Of a stretch of DNA of 64,000 nucleotides, positions 7,738-16,507 are shown piece after piece (within the stretch, counting starts at the first letter, position 1; each line of letters opens with the position of its first letter). Where the stretch lies: assembly GCF_048323675.1 (NCBI RefSeq), contig NZ_JBLWFK010000009.1:58045-122044 (forward strand). Reading direction: 5' to 3'. The notes under the pieces are model-generated. The model had not been told where the DNA came from. It worked only from the letters and a program-made list of their open reading frames with translations, and searched no databases. The position numbers and the translations under genes were made by a program. This stretch comes from Mangrovimicrobium sp048323675 (lineage in GTDB: Bacteria > Pseudomonadota > Gammaproteobacteria > Pseudomonadales > Halieaceae).

Positions 7738-7739
7738 AT

Positions 7740-9551
7740 TCAGGGAAACTGCAGAGGCGCCTTGCGCCCGTGAGTTGCCTGTTCGAAGGCAAAGGCCAGT
7801 TCGATCAGCCGCGGCTCCGCACAGGCGGTGCCGACAAAACTGACCCCGAAGGGCATGGGGAGGGGCGCGAAGCCCTCGGGTGCAGGTGGGTCGAGCACAT
7901 TGCTCACCGCGGAGAAGGGCACTACCACCGCGGGGTAACCGGCCTTGTTGAGGATGTTCTCGGCCTTCCAGGAAGGCAGCAACAGGGCATCGAGATCGTG
8001 CGCCTCCAGCGCCGCATCGATGCCCTCGGTGCGCGACAGGCGGATGTCCTTGTCGCGGTCGGCGCGCCAGCGCTCGAAATCCCCTTCCACATCCATTTCA
8101 TCGGAGATATCGAGCTCCGCCTGTCCGTACCTGATTGCCCCCTCGGCCTTGTGGGCAAGGTTGAATTCGCGCAACGCAGTCAGCGAGGCCACCGGCGCTG
8201 TTTCGCCAAGGCTGTCAAGCCAGGCATTGAAATCGCGTTTCATGCCGTATTTCAGGATGGTCGAACAGTGCTCGTCACCGCCCTTGCCCTGGGGCAGGTC
8301 GTAGCAGTTCTGGAACAGCAGCTGGTTGTCCGCGGGATTTTCCGCGACCACGCTGGGAATGTCCGCCGGGTCAACAATCACCGCACCCTGCTCCCGCAGC
8401 AGCGCAATCACCTGTTCCATCACCCGGGCCTCCTCGGCGGACAGGCCACCCACGGGAGCTTCCGCGCCGGGCGGGGTTACCGCACTGTAATAGTAGGCCC
8501 GCGGCACGCCGATTCGCGCCCCGGCGAGCGCGTCGGCCTGCAGGTGGCTGCTGTAGTCGCCATCCTCCGGCAGCGGACACGCCCCGGTGGCGGCGTCGTG
8601 TTCATCCACGCCCTCCATTGCCCCAAGTAATGCCGCGGCATCCGCCACATACTTTGCCATCGGGCCGGCGGTATCCTGGTCCGCGGTGATGGGAATGATC
8701 CCGTGGCGGCTGATTCTCCCCACGGTGGGTTTGATGGCCACCAGGGAATTGTTGTTGGCGGGAATTTCCATGGAACCGCTGGTCTCGGTGCCGACATTGG
8801 CGGCCCATAGATTGGCTGCGGTGCCGACCCCGGAACTCGACCCGCCGGTGTCCAGCACCGGGCGCCCATCGGCAAAACCCTCGCGCGGGTCGGGACGCGG
8901 ATCGTAGGGATTGAAACTGAAGCCGCCCAGCGCGTTGTATCCATTGGGCATGCCGGTGGCCACCCAGTTGGCCAGTTCGGTCAGGGTTGTCTTGGCGAGA
9001 ATGATCGCGCCCGCGTCCTCCAGCTTGCTCACCAGGGTCGCCGGGTAGGGCGGCACATAGCCAGCGAAGGCCAGCGCGCCGCCGGTGGTGGGCAGGTCGG
9101 CAGTATGGATGTTGTCCTTGAGCGCGACGGGGATACCGTGCAGCGGGCCGCGAACCTTGCCGTCCGCGCGTTCGCGATCGAGCAGGTCGGCTCGCTCCAG
9201 GGCGCGATCACTGACCGCGAGCGCCGCGCCGAGTTTTGCTCCGTAGTGATCGATGCGCTCCAGATACTGCCCAACCAGCTGTCGGGAACTGACCTGCCCC
9301 GCCGCCATTGCCGCCTGCATGTCGGCGAAACTGGCTTCGACGACCGAGAAGGGTTGCGGCGGCTCGGACTGTATTTCTGGCGGTGGTGTGACGTCGCGCT
9401 GCGGTTCAGGAGGGCCGGACTCGCTGCAACCGGCCGCCAGCACTGCCAGGCACAGCAGGACCGGTAGCGCGAGGCGGCTGCCTGCCCGGTGCGGCCTAGA
9501 AACTGACCCCCAGCTTGTGTTTGAAGCTGAACTGGATTCGGTAGTCCTCAC
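7740..9551 (-). CDS. Amidase-signature family lipoprotein
   Basis: A 603-residue hydrolase with the Ser-cisSer-Lys triad of amidases: Lys in VALKDN, cis-Ser in GGSSSGVGTA and nucleophile region GTETSGSMEIPA. A lipobox (LAVLAAGC) follows a rather long N-region of about 40 residues, so the enzyme is probably anchored in the envelope. The only start I find is a GTG at 9551, which overlaps the end of the porin gene by 56 bases and implies coupled translation. Families of this kind hydrolyse amides to acid plus ammonia. With the porin, glutaminase-like gene and MFS carrier it suggests an amide-utilisation operon. Confidence 0.9.
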   Translation of the reverse strand: MRTTESSSASNTSWGSVSRPHRAGSRLALPVLLCLAVLAAGCSESGPPEPQRDVTPPPEIQSEPPQPFSVVEASFADMQAAMAAGQVSSRQLVGQYLERIDHYGAKLGAALAVSDRALERADLLDRERADGKVRGPLHGIPVALKDNIHTADLPTTGGALAFAGYVPPYPATLVSKLEDAGAIILAKTTLTELANWVATGMPNGYNALGGFSFNPYDPRPDPREGFADGRPVLDTGGSSSGVGTAANLWAANVGTETSGSMEIPANNNSLVAIKPTVGRISRHGIIPITADQDTAGPMAKYVADAAALLGAMEGVDEHDAATGACPLPEDGDYSSHLQADALAGARIGVPRAYYYSAVTPPGAEAPVGGLSAEEARVMEQVIALLREQGAVIVDPADIPSVVAENPADNQLLFQNCYDLPQGKGGDEHCSTILKYGMKRDFNAWLDSLGETAPVASLTALREFNLAHKAEGAIRYGQAELDISDEMDVEGDFERWRADRDKDIRLSRTEGIDAALEAHDLDALLLPSWKAENILNKAGYPAVVVPFSAVSNVLDPPAPEGFAPLPMPFGVSFVGTACAEPRLIELAFAFEQATHGRKAPLQFP

Positions 9552-10869
9552 CGGTGCGCCCTCCTACATCTTCATGTCTGCCATAGAGCAACTCGGAACC
9601 GATAAGCAGCTCGGGATACGGGGTGTAGAGCAGGTTGGCACTGGCGTAGATACCTGTGTCGAACTCATCGTCGGACTGTTCGTTGCGCGGATCGGCATCG
9701 TTTATCGAAAAACCCAGCGAAGAAGACCAGTGATCAGACCAGTAGCGGTCGTAATAGGCGGTAACGCCCAGTACCGGAACCGCCTCGGCCTTGCCACTCT
9801 CCGGTGCGAGATTGACTCCACCATCGTTCATGAAGCTGGAAATGCCCTGGCCGTAAACTACCCCCAATTTCAACTGGTCCTGACCAAAACTGTTGATCAC
9901 ACTGGTGAGGTTTAAACCCCAACCGCTTTCGGAATCACTTTCGGCGCCACCCGGCAGGCCGCGCGTCTCGATTTCCAGCTGCCGCAGTACCGCTGCCAAC
10001 TGGTAGTGGCCCCAGGTGTATTCGTCCCGCCAATGCGCGGTGAGGTCGGGCAGCGGCGTTTTCGCCTTGACCGCGTTGTCGAACTCCGGCGAGATGTCGC
10101 CGTAGATACCGCTATTGAAACTGCCGTTGGGCTTTTCCAGCGCCAGGGCGAATTCGGCGTCCGGCAATGCCCAGGTGTAGCGCAGTTGCGGGTTGCGGTT
10201 GAAAACCATGCCCGACGGCCCCCACCAGTCGATCACATTGGGAAAGATGGAGATGTCCATGAAATTACTGTTGGTCTGGCCGAAGCCCAGCGCGCCCAAT
10301 GAAATCCAGGCGTGGCGCAAGTTGAACTTGGTGTCGCCCGCATCGGAACCGGTGCCGAAGAAATCGAACTCGAACCAGCTCTCCATCTGCCCCATGGGCG
10401 TGGCCGTCGCACCCTTGAAGCCGAACTGAGTCTGCTTGACGCTGAGCACGGTTAGCCCGTCATCGCCGTACTCGCCGCTGGTGGTGGGGATGGTCGAGGG
10501 CCGCAGCGTGGACTCCCAGGTCGGGTCCACCCGATCGAAATCGTATATGGCATCGAGCTGGATATGCCCGTACAGGTCGACCCGGTTGCCGCTCGTTTCC
10601 TCCCTGTCTTCACTGGCAACAGGAACCTGTTCAGCGAGCGCGCGCTGGGCTTCCGTGCCCGATGAGGGTTCGACCCCTGTCAGTTCTGCAGGTTGCGGCG
10701 AACCCGCCTTGAGGCGCCGGATTTCCTCGCGCATGGCATCGAGCGCCTTCTGCTGTTCTGCCAGCTGTGCCTCCAGTACCTGGATGCGCTGCGCATCGCT
10801 CAGCGGATAAGCACTAGTTGGCAACAATAGCAGGACAAAAAAAATCAGCAGGGCAGACTGGGAGGGCAT
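9496..10869 (-). CDS. DcaP-like outer-membrane porin
   Basis: A 457-residue outer-membrane protein: signal peptide (about 1-22), a coiled coil of about 35 residues (QRIQVLEAQLAEQQKALDAM), a Pro/Ser linker and a beta-barrel beginning DLYGHIQLDAIYDF and ending with Phe (KHKLGVSF). This layout matches DcaP-type trimeric porins, which take up dicarboxylates and other small anions. The ATG at 10869 has GAGG nine bases upstream; a GTG at 10884 is less likely. It is the first gene of the minus-strand operon and has a good sigma70-like promoter at 10925-10953. Confidence 0.85.
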   Translation of the reverse strand: MPSQSALLIFFVLLLLPTSAYPLSDAQRIQVLEAQLAEQQKALDAMREEIRRLKAGSPQPAELTGVEPSSGTEAQRALAEQVPVASEDREETSGNRVDLYGHIQLDAIYDFDRVDPTWESTLRPSTIPTTSGEYGDDGLTVLSVKQTQFGFKGATATPMGQMESWFEFDFFGTGSDAGDTKFNLRHAWISLGALGFGQTNSNFMDISIFPNVIDWWGPSGMVFNRNPQLRYTWALPDAEFALALEKPNGSFNSGIYGDISPEFDNAVKAKTPLPDLTAHWRDEYTWGHYQLAAVLRQLEIETRGLPGGAESDSESGWGLNLTSVINSFGQDQLKLGVVYGQGISSFMNDGGVNLAPESGKAEAVPVLGVTAYYDRYWSDHWSSSLGFSINDADPRNEQSDDEFDTGIYASANLLYTPYPELLIGSELLYGRHEDVGGRTGEDYRIQFSFKHKLGVSF

Positions 10870-10924
10870 GCTGGCGGGCCTCACACAATTAAGTCATGTT
10901 GCGCGCTTCGGCACGCCTACCAGA

Positions 10925-10953
10925 AAAGTAGGAGCTGGGGACAGCCCTGTCAA
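10925..10953 (-). promoter_or_regulatory. Sigma70-like promoter of the porin operon
   Basis: On the minus strand TTGACA (10948-10953) and TACTTT (10925-10930) are separated by 17 bases. The start codon of the porin gene lies about 55 bases downstream. This is the best promoter match for the porin-amidase-glutaminase-MFS genes. Confidence 0.55.
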
Positions 10954-10963
10954 AAGCTCGCCG

Positions 10964-11998
10964 CTAGCCCAGGTACTGCGCCCGCGCCTCCCGCGCCGGC
11001 GCCACCGCCGCGGTGCCGTAGTCGGGCACCAGGGCGCTGAGCTCGTTCAGATGCGCGTATTCCTCCTCGGTGAGTTCGACCTCCACCGCGCGCAGGTTGG
11101 CCGCCACCTGCTCCGGTCGCGTCGCCCCCACCAGCAGGCTGGTGGCCGCCCGTTCACGCAGCAGGAAAGCCAGCGCGATTTCCGCCGGGGTGACGCCGTG
11201 GTTTTCCGCAATGCCGCGCATGGCATCGACGATGTCGTGCACCCGGTCGTGGCCGAGCATGGGGGCCACCCGGCCGCCGCGGCGACCGGGCGTAGCGGAA
11301 CTGCCGTCGCGCTGGTACTTGCCGGTCAGGACCCCGCCCAACAGGGGCGCCCAGGCCATGATGCCGACCCCTTCACTGCGCGCCAGCGGCACGATATCGC
11401 GTTCGATACCGCGGCTGGCGATGGACCAGTGGCTCTGCACGACTTCCAGCCGCGCCAGTTGCTCGCGATCGGAGATGCCGCGCGCTTTCATGATTTCCCA
11501 GGCGGCGAAATTCGAGCAGCCCACGTAGCGCACCTTGCCGTCGCGCACCAGGTCGTCGAGCGCCCGCAGAGTCTCCTCCAGCGGCACCGCGGGATCGAAC
11601 ATGTGCAGCAGGTAGAGATCGATGTAGTCGGTATCCAGGCGGCGCAGGCTGGCCTCGCAGGCGCGCATCAGGTGAGCCCGGGAATTGCCCTCGTTATTGG
11701 GCCCGGGACCCATGCGCAAACCGGCCTTGGTGCAGATCACCAGTCCGGAGCGGTCCAGTTCCAGCTCACGGATCGCCCGGCCGATGGCTATTTCGGATTG
11801 TCCGGCGGAATAGCCGTCGGCGGTGTCGATGAAATTGATCCCGCCCTCCACCGCGGTGCCCATGACGGCGTTGACCGCCTGCTGGTCCAGCCCGCCGAGT
11901 TCCTTCCAGAATTCCAGGTCGCCGCCACCGAAGGTGTTGGTACCGAGGCAGAGTTCGGAAACGATGAGCCCGGAGCGGCCGAGTTTGCGGTAACGCAT
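10964..11998 (-). CDS. Aldo/keto reductase
   Basis: A 344-residue cytoplasmic NADPH-dependent oxidoreductase of the (beta/alpha)8 AKR superfamily. The catalytic tetrad is visible: Asp and Tyr in NFIDTADGYSAGQSE, Lys in VICTKAGL and His in LYLLHMFDP. The phosphate-binding end LLVGATRPEQVAANLRAVE is also present. The ATG at 11998 (MRYRKLGRSGL) is preceded by AGAGG; an in-frame start further out would add an unconserved tail. The substrate cannot be deduced. Its promoter region contains repeat copy A2. Confidence 0.92.
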   Translation of the reverse strand: MRYRKLGRSGLIVSELCLGTNTFGGGDLEFWKELGGLDQQAVNAVMGTAVEGGINFIDTADGYSAGQSEIAIGRAIRELELDRSGLVICTKAGLRMGPGPNNEGNSRAHLMRACEASLRRLDTDYIDLYLLHMFDPAVPLEETLRALDDLVRDGKVRYVGCSNFAAWEIMKARGISDREQLARLEVVQSHWSIASRGIERDIVPLARSEGVGIMAWAPLLGGVLTGKYQRDGSSATPGRRGGRVAPMLGHDRVHDIVDAMRGIAENHGVTPAEIALAFLLRERAATSLLVGATRPEQVAANLRAVEVELTEEEYAHLNELSALVPDYGTAAVAPAREARAQYLG

Positions 11999-12120
11999 GG
12001 TGAAAAACCTCTGGATTATTCTGGGGGCGGACATTGTGGCGGTTCTGTGCGGGGATTCGCAAGCTGTGACACTTCGGTATTGCGGCAGGAGTCAAAAGCG
12101 GTAGTACCCGCGCCGAGCGC

Positions 12121-12201
12121 GAATCAGCGCATGCCTGCTGGTACACGCCAAAAAGCGCACATCCCTGTCGCCGCACGGTTCCAGCAGGCATGCGCTGATT
12201 C
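12121..12201. repeat. Family A palindromic repeat, copy A2 (short form)
   Basis: A perfect 21-bp inverted repeat (12121-12141 with 12181-12201), extended inward past one T:T mismatch. The inner CCTGCTGG and the ACGCCAAAAAGCGCACATCCCTGT core match A1, but the segment between two CCTGT words in A1 is absent, leaving a 39-base interior. The outer arm GAATCAGCGCATG is unique to this copy. Downstream CACACTCTACCT and upstream CGAGCGCG are shared with A3. It lies between two divergent genes; the 190 bases from 12202 to 12391 show no gene. Confidence 0.85.
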
Positions 12202-12391
12202 ACACTCTACCTTCTGCACAAGAATCCAACACATGATATTCCGCTCGCCAATTTGCGGCGGATCAGGAACTCCCTTCGTTCGTTATTGTCCTTCCTGTTC
12301 GCGCTTTACAGGCGCGCGGGGCAGGCCCGGTTGTTCTATCATGAGTCTGCTCGCCGCCATAACCCTAAGCAGACCGCCGAGGACCACCGCC

Positions 12392-12922
12392 ATGCCCGTC
12401 TCTCTCTACCAGGCCACCGTGCCCACATTCATCCAGGTAACCGGCGCCATCCGCGGCGTACTGGACAAGGCTGAAAACTACTGCGAGGAAAACAGCCTCG
12501 ACCCCAACACCCTGGTCGAGGGCCGCCTGATCGCGGACATGTGGACTTTTGCCTTCCAGGTCCAGTCGGTGGCCGCGCATTCCTTCGGCGCGATAGAGGG
12601 CGTGCGCAGGGGCCTGTTTACACCGACACCGGAACAACTGCCCACGGATTTCGCCAGCCTGAAACAACGGCTCGACGACGCCCTCGGCGGGCTGCGGGCC
12701 GTCGACCCGGAAGAGCTCGACAGCTATATCGGCAAGGAGGTGCGCTTCGAGGCCGGCCACATCAAGTTCGGTTTTATCGCCGAGGATTTCCTGTTCAGCT
12801 TTTCCCAGCCCAACTTTTTCTTCCACGCCACCACGGCCTACGACATCCTGCGCGCACAGGGCCTGCCGATGAGCAAGCTCGACTTCCTCGCCGGCATGCG
12901 CCTCAAACAGGATCCGTCGTGA
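12392..12922 (+). CDS. DUF1993 family protein
   Basis: A 176-residue cytoplasmic protein that starts MPVSLYQATVPTFIQVTGAI, contains LIADMWTFAFQVQSVAAHSF and ends with a hydrophobic TTAYDILRAQG segment, all typical of DUF1993, a DinB-like helical family of unknown function. The ATG at 12392 has GAGGA upstream. Its TGA overlaps the modA ATG as TGATG, so it heads the molybdate uptake operon, an arrangement I do not know as standard. His in AAHSFGAIEG and elsewhere could bind a metal, as in DinB folds; this is speculation. Confidence 0.85.
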   Translation: MPVSLYQATVPTFIQVTGAIRGVLDKAENYCEENSLDPNTLVEGRLIADMWTFAFQVQSVAAHSFGAIEGVRRGLFTPTPEQLPTDFASLKQRLDDALGGLRAVDPEELDSYIGKEVRFEAGHIKFGFIAEDFLFSFSQPNFFFHATTAYDILRAQGLPMSKLDFLAGMRLKQDPS

Positions 12923-13668
12923 TGGCGCGGCGCCTGCCACTGTTCCTGCTGCTGTTCGCCCTGCTCCCGGGCAGGGTGGGCGCCGCGGAGGTGGCGGTCG
13001 CGGTCGCTTCCAATTTCAGCGCCCCGCTGCAGGCGATCATCGGCGTGTTTGCGGAACAGACCGGCCACAGTGTGCAGGTCTCGACCGCCTCCTCGGGGAA
13101 ACTGTTCGCGCAGATCCAGCACGGCGCGCCCTTCGACATCTTTCTTTCCGCGGACGAGGAAAAGCCCACCGCGCTGGGAGAGAGCGGCGAGGCGCTGGCC
13201 GAGACCCGATTGACCTATGCCGTAGGACGGCTCGCGCTGTGGGGCAGCAAAACCGCGGTCAATCCGCGCCCCCTGCTGGAGACCGCTGCCTTCCAGCGCC
13301 TGGCGATGGCCAATCCACGCCTCGCCCCCTATGGCGTCGCCGCCCGGGAGACCCTGCAGGCGCTGGGTTTGTGGGACGCCGTGCAGGACAAGCTGGTGAC
13401 CGGGGAAAACATTTCGCAAACCTGGCAGTTTGTCGCCACCGGCAATGCCGAGCTGGGTTTCGTCGCCCTCTCGCAGGTCATCCGCGACGGCAGGGTTCCG
13501 CCCGGCGCGTGGCTGGTACCCGCGGAACTCCACTCCCCCATCCGCCAGGACGCCGTGCTGCTGGCGCGCGCGGCGAAGAATCCCGCGGCCCGCGCCCTGC
13601 TGGCCTTCTTGCGCAGCCCCGAGGCAACCGCCATCATCCGGGGCTACGGTTACGACACCACAGACTGA
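12922..13668 (+). CDS. modA: Molybdate ABC transporter, substrate-binding protein
   Basis: A 248-residue periplasmic binding protein with a signal peptide (LPLFLLLFALLPGRVGAAE), the anion-site sequences VAVASNFSAPLQAI and STASSGKLFAQI, and FDIFLSADEEKP. ModA captures molybdate or tungstate and delivers it to ModB. It overlaps the DUF1993 gene by one base and is followed 30 bases on by modB. No ModE-type operator is evident upstream. Confidence 0.93.
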   Translation: MARRLPLFLLLFALLPGRVGAAEVAVAVASNFSAPLQAIIGVFAEQTGHSVQVSTASSGKLFAQIQHGAPFDIFLSADEEKPTALGESGEALAETRLTYAVGRLALWGSKTAVNPRPLLETAAFQRLAMANPRLAPYGVAARETLQALGLWDAVQDKLVTGENISQTWQFVATGNAELGFVALSQVIRDGRVPPGAWLVPAELHSPIRQDAVLLARAAKNPAARALLAFLRSPEATAIIRGYGYDTTD

Positions 13669-13698
13669 CACCGCTGGCACAGGGAGCACCGGAACAGC

Positions 13699-14394
13699 AT
13701 GCATTTTTCCGCCGACGATCTCGTGGCGATCCGGCTCACCTTCGAACTCGCGGTCATTGTCACCGCGCTGCTCCTGCTGATCGGCACCCCCCTGGCCTGG
13801 TGGCTGGCCACCACCCGCAGCCGCCTGCGCAATATCGTCAACGCGATTGTCGCGCTGCCCATCGTGCTGCCGCCGAGTGTGCTGGGCTTTTACCTGCTGA
13901 TCGGCATGGGACCGAACGGCCCGGTCGGAAAACTGACCACCGCGCTGGGCATCGGCACCCTGCCCTTTACCTTCGCCGGCCTGGTCATCGCCTCGATCAT
14001 CTACTCGCTGCCGTTTGTGGTGCAGCCGATCCAGAACGCCATGGAGGCCATGGGACGGCGACCGCTGGAGGTCGCGGCCACGCTGCGCGCCGGACCGGTC
14101 GACCGCTTTTTCCACGTGGTGTTGCCGCAGGCGCGTCCCGGGCTACTGACCGCCTGTGTGCTCGGTTTCGCCCATACCGTGGGCGAGTTCGGCGTAGTGC
14201 TGATGATCGGCGGCAATATACCCGGCGAGACCCGGGTAGTCTCGGTACAGATCTATGACCACGTGGAAGCCCTGGACTACGCCAGCGCCCACGCCCTGTC
14301 GCTGGCGATGCTGGTATTTTCCTTCCTGGTGCTGCTGGCGATGTACACGCTGAACCCGCGCGCCGTATTTACCGCGGGGACGCGCCAGCCATGA
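13699..14394 (+). CDS. modB: Molybdate ABC transporter, permease
   Basis: A 231-residue inner-membrane permease with about five to six helices. The EAA loop that contacts the ATPase is visible (EVAATLRAGPVDRFFHVVLP), as are PPSVLGFYLLIGMGPNGPVG and HTVGEFGVVLMIGGNIPGET, hallmarks of ModB. The stop overlaps the modC start by ATGA. Confidence 0.95.
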   Translation: MHFSADDLVAIRLTFELAVIVTALLLLIGTPLAWWLATTRSRLRNIVNAIVALPIVLPPSVLGFYLLIGMGPNGPVGKLTTALGIGTLPFTFAGLVIASIIYSLPFVVQPIQNAMEAMGRRPLEVAATLRAGPVDRFFHVVLPQARPGLLTACVLGFAHTVGEFGVVLMIGGNIPGETRVVSVQIYDHVEALDYASAHALSLAMLVFSFLVLLAMYTLNPRAVFTAGTRQP

Positions 14395-15461
14395 GCGAGA
14401 TCCGCGCCCGCTTCGCCCTGCACTATCCCGCCTTTGCGCTGGATGTCGACCTCAACCTGCCCAATCGCGGGGTGTCGGTACTGTTCGGCCATTCCGGTTC
14501 CGGCAAGACCACCCTGCTGCGCTGTATCGCCGGCCTGGAGCGGGCCCGGGATGGTGAAATGCACTTCAACGGCGACACCTGGCAGTCCGGCAGGAAATTC
14601 CTCGCCGCACACCGGCGGCCCATCGGTTACGTGTTCCAGGAGGCCAGCCTGTTCAGCCACCTGAGTGTGCGCGGCAACCTCGATTTCGCGGTGAAACGCG
14701 CGCCGCAGAGCGACACGCCGATCGCCTTCGACCAGGCGGTGCAGCTGCTGGGCATCGACGGGCTGCTGCAACACCATCCGCAACAACTCTCCGGAGGCGA
14801 GCGCCAGCGGGTGGCCATCGCCCGCGCCCTGCTGATCCAGCCGCGCCTGCTGCTGATGGACGAGCCGCTGGCGGCCCTGGACCTGCCGCGCAAACAGGAA
14901 ATCCTGCCCTACCTCGAGGGCCTGAAACAGGAACTGGCCCTGCCGATCATCTACGTCAGCCACGCCGCCGACGAGGTGGCGCGACTGGCGGACTATATTG
15001 TCGGCATGGAGAACGGGCGGGTGGTGGCGGCGGGCCCGCTCGCCGAGACACTGGCCCGGATCGATTCACCACTGCACCTGGGCGAGGACGCCGGGGTGGT
15101 CATTGAGGGGCTGGTACTGGCGCGCGACGGCAAGTGGGGCCTCGTGCGGGTACACTTCGACGGCGGCGAGCTGTGGGTGCGCGACGCCGGCTACCGCATC
15201 GGCAGCCAGGTCCGGGTCCGGGTACTGGCGCGGGACATCAGCCTGGCGCTGCAACGGCACACGGATACCAGTATCCTGAATACCCTGCCGGCCACGGTGG
15301 AGTCGATCGCCGCGGAGGACGACTCAGGCCAGGCACTGGTGCGGCTGAAGGTCGGCAACATCTACCTGGTATCGCGGGTGACCCGGCGCTCGGTCCACGC
15401 ACTGGAGCTGGTGGTCGGCCAGTCGATCTGGGCGCAGGTGAAATCGGTCGCGGTAATCTGA
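14391..15461 (+). CDS. modC: Molybdate ABC transporter, ATP-binding protein
   Basis: A 356-residue ATPase. Walker A is GHSGSGKT (residues 33-40), the signature is LSGGERQR, Walker B is LLLMDEPLAAL and the switch His is in YVSHAADEV. A C-terminal Mop/TOBE domain (about 285-350) follows, which in ModC can bind molybdate and damp transport. Translational coupling with modB is shown by the ATGA overlap. Confidence 0.96.
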   Translation: MSEIRARFALHYPAFALDVDLNLPNRGVSVLFGHSGSGKTTLLRCIAGLERARDGEMHFNGDTWQSGRKFLAAHRRPIGYVFQEASLFSHLSVRGNLDFAVKRAPQSDTPIAFDQAVQLLGIDGLLQHHPQQLSGGERQRVAIARALLIQPRLLLMDEPLAALDLPRKQEILPYLEGLKQELALPIIYVSHAADEVARLADYIVGMENGRVVAAGPLAETLARIDSPLHLGEDAGVVIEGLVLARDGKWGLVRVHFDGGELWVRDAGYRIGSQVRVRVLARDISLALQRHTDTSILNTLPATVESIAAEDDSGQALVRLKVGNIYLVSRVTRRSVHALELVVGQSIWAQVKSVAVI

Positions 15462-15482
15462 CAACACGTTCTGGGGGGAACA

Positions 15483-15857
15483 ATGCAACCGGCAATACTG
15501 AAACAGAATCTCGGCACCGAGTTCTACACCGACGAACTGTGCTATATCACCGAGCTGTCGAACAGCGCTGGTGACCCCGCGGTGTCCATCGCCCGCGCCC
15601 GGGTCGAACCCGGCGTCACCACCCGCTGGCACCGGCTGGACGAGACCGCCGAGCGCTATGTCATGTTGTCGGGTGAGGGCCTGGTGGAGGTAGCGGACCT
15701 GCCCCCCACCAAAGTCTTGCCGGGCGATGTGGTTTTGATTCCGCCCTTCGCGCGCCAGCGTATCACCAACACCGGCAAGGAGCAGCTGATCTTCCTCGCC
15801 ATCTGTTCGCCACGCTTCCAGCCGGAAGTGTACGAGGACATCGAGGACGCACAATGA
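15483..15857 (+). CDS. Small cupin-domain protein
   Basis: A 124-residue single-domain cupin. Motif 1 contains TTRWHRLDETAERYVMLSGE and motif 2 the segment PGDVVLIPPFARQRITNTG; the second motif lacks the usual His, so metal binding may be incomplete. GGGGGGA stands before the ATG. It lies 21 bases behind modC and its stop overlaps the next gene (ATGA). Function unknown; it may be a small-molecule sensor or isomerase. Confidence 0.82.
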   Translation: MQPAILKQNLGTEFYTDELCYITELSNSAGDPAVSIARARVEPGVTTRWHRLDETAERYVMLSGEGLVEVADLPPTKVLPGDVVLIPPFARQRITNTGKEQLIFLAICSPRFQPEVYEDIEDAQ

Positions 15858-16507
15858 GCAGAAACGGAATTCCGGTACAGGCCATCAACCCGGACCTGTT
15901 CGAGGTCCGGCTCAAGGACACCGACGACCCGGTCGCGGGAAAAACCCAGTGGGAACCGGCGAAATCCGGCGGCGCCAACTTCAAGACCCAGAAACTGACC
16001 AGTGAAAACGGCGTGCTGAAAGTCTCCAGCACTGTCGGTCACCGGATTTTCGGCCTGGTCTTCCTGATTCCCGGCCTGGCGGCGGTCCTCGTGGGCTGCC
16101 CCTGGTCGATCAGCAATGGCGAATGGGGTACGGGGCTGTTTTTCCTGGTCTGGGGAGTATTGTTCGGCGGCGCGGGTGCGCTGATCCTGATCATGCAGAA
16201 GCCCTTCACCATCGACCCGCTGCGCGGCGTGTATTACCGCGGCAAGCTGGACATGAGCGCGCCCGCCACCCTCGACCCGGACAAGCGCGGCAGTACCCAC
16301 GATATCCACGCCATACAGTTGCTCAGTGAGCGTATCCGCTCGTCGTCCAGCAGCGGCTCCAGTTCCTACCGCAGCTACGAGCTGAACCTGGTGTTCAAGG
16401 ACGGCAGCCGGATCAACGTAATGGACCACGGCAAGCAGGCGGCTATCGAGGAGGCCGCGCAGGTGATCGCCGGCGCCCTCAATATCCCGGTGTGGAAGAT
16501 GGCCTAG
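15854..16507 (+). CDS. Membrane protein of unknown function
   Basis: A 217-residue protein with two hydrophobic segments (about residues 63-83, IFGLVFLIPGLAAVLVGC, and 92-114, GLFFLVWGVLFGGAGALILI), followed by a cytosolic domain of beta character (PFTIDPLRGVYYRGKL) and a Ser-rich loop (SSSSSGSSSYRSY). It begins within the cupin stop codon. I do not recognise the family. Its end overlaps the convergent helicase gene by four bases. Confidence 0.7.
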   Translation: MSRNGIPVQAINPDLFEVRLKDTDDPVAGKTQWEPAKSGGANFKTQKLTSENGVLKVSSTVGHRIFGLVFLIPGLAAVLVGCPWSISNGEWGTGLFFLVWGVLFGGAGALILIMQKPFTIDPLRGVYYRGKLDMSAPATLDPDKRGSTHDIHAIQLLSERIRSSSSSGSSSYRSYELNLVFKDGSRINVMDHGKQAAIEEAAQVIAGALNIPVWKMA

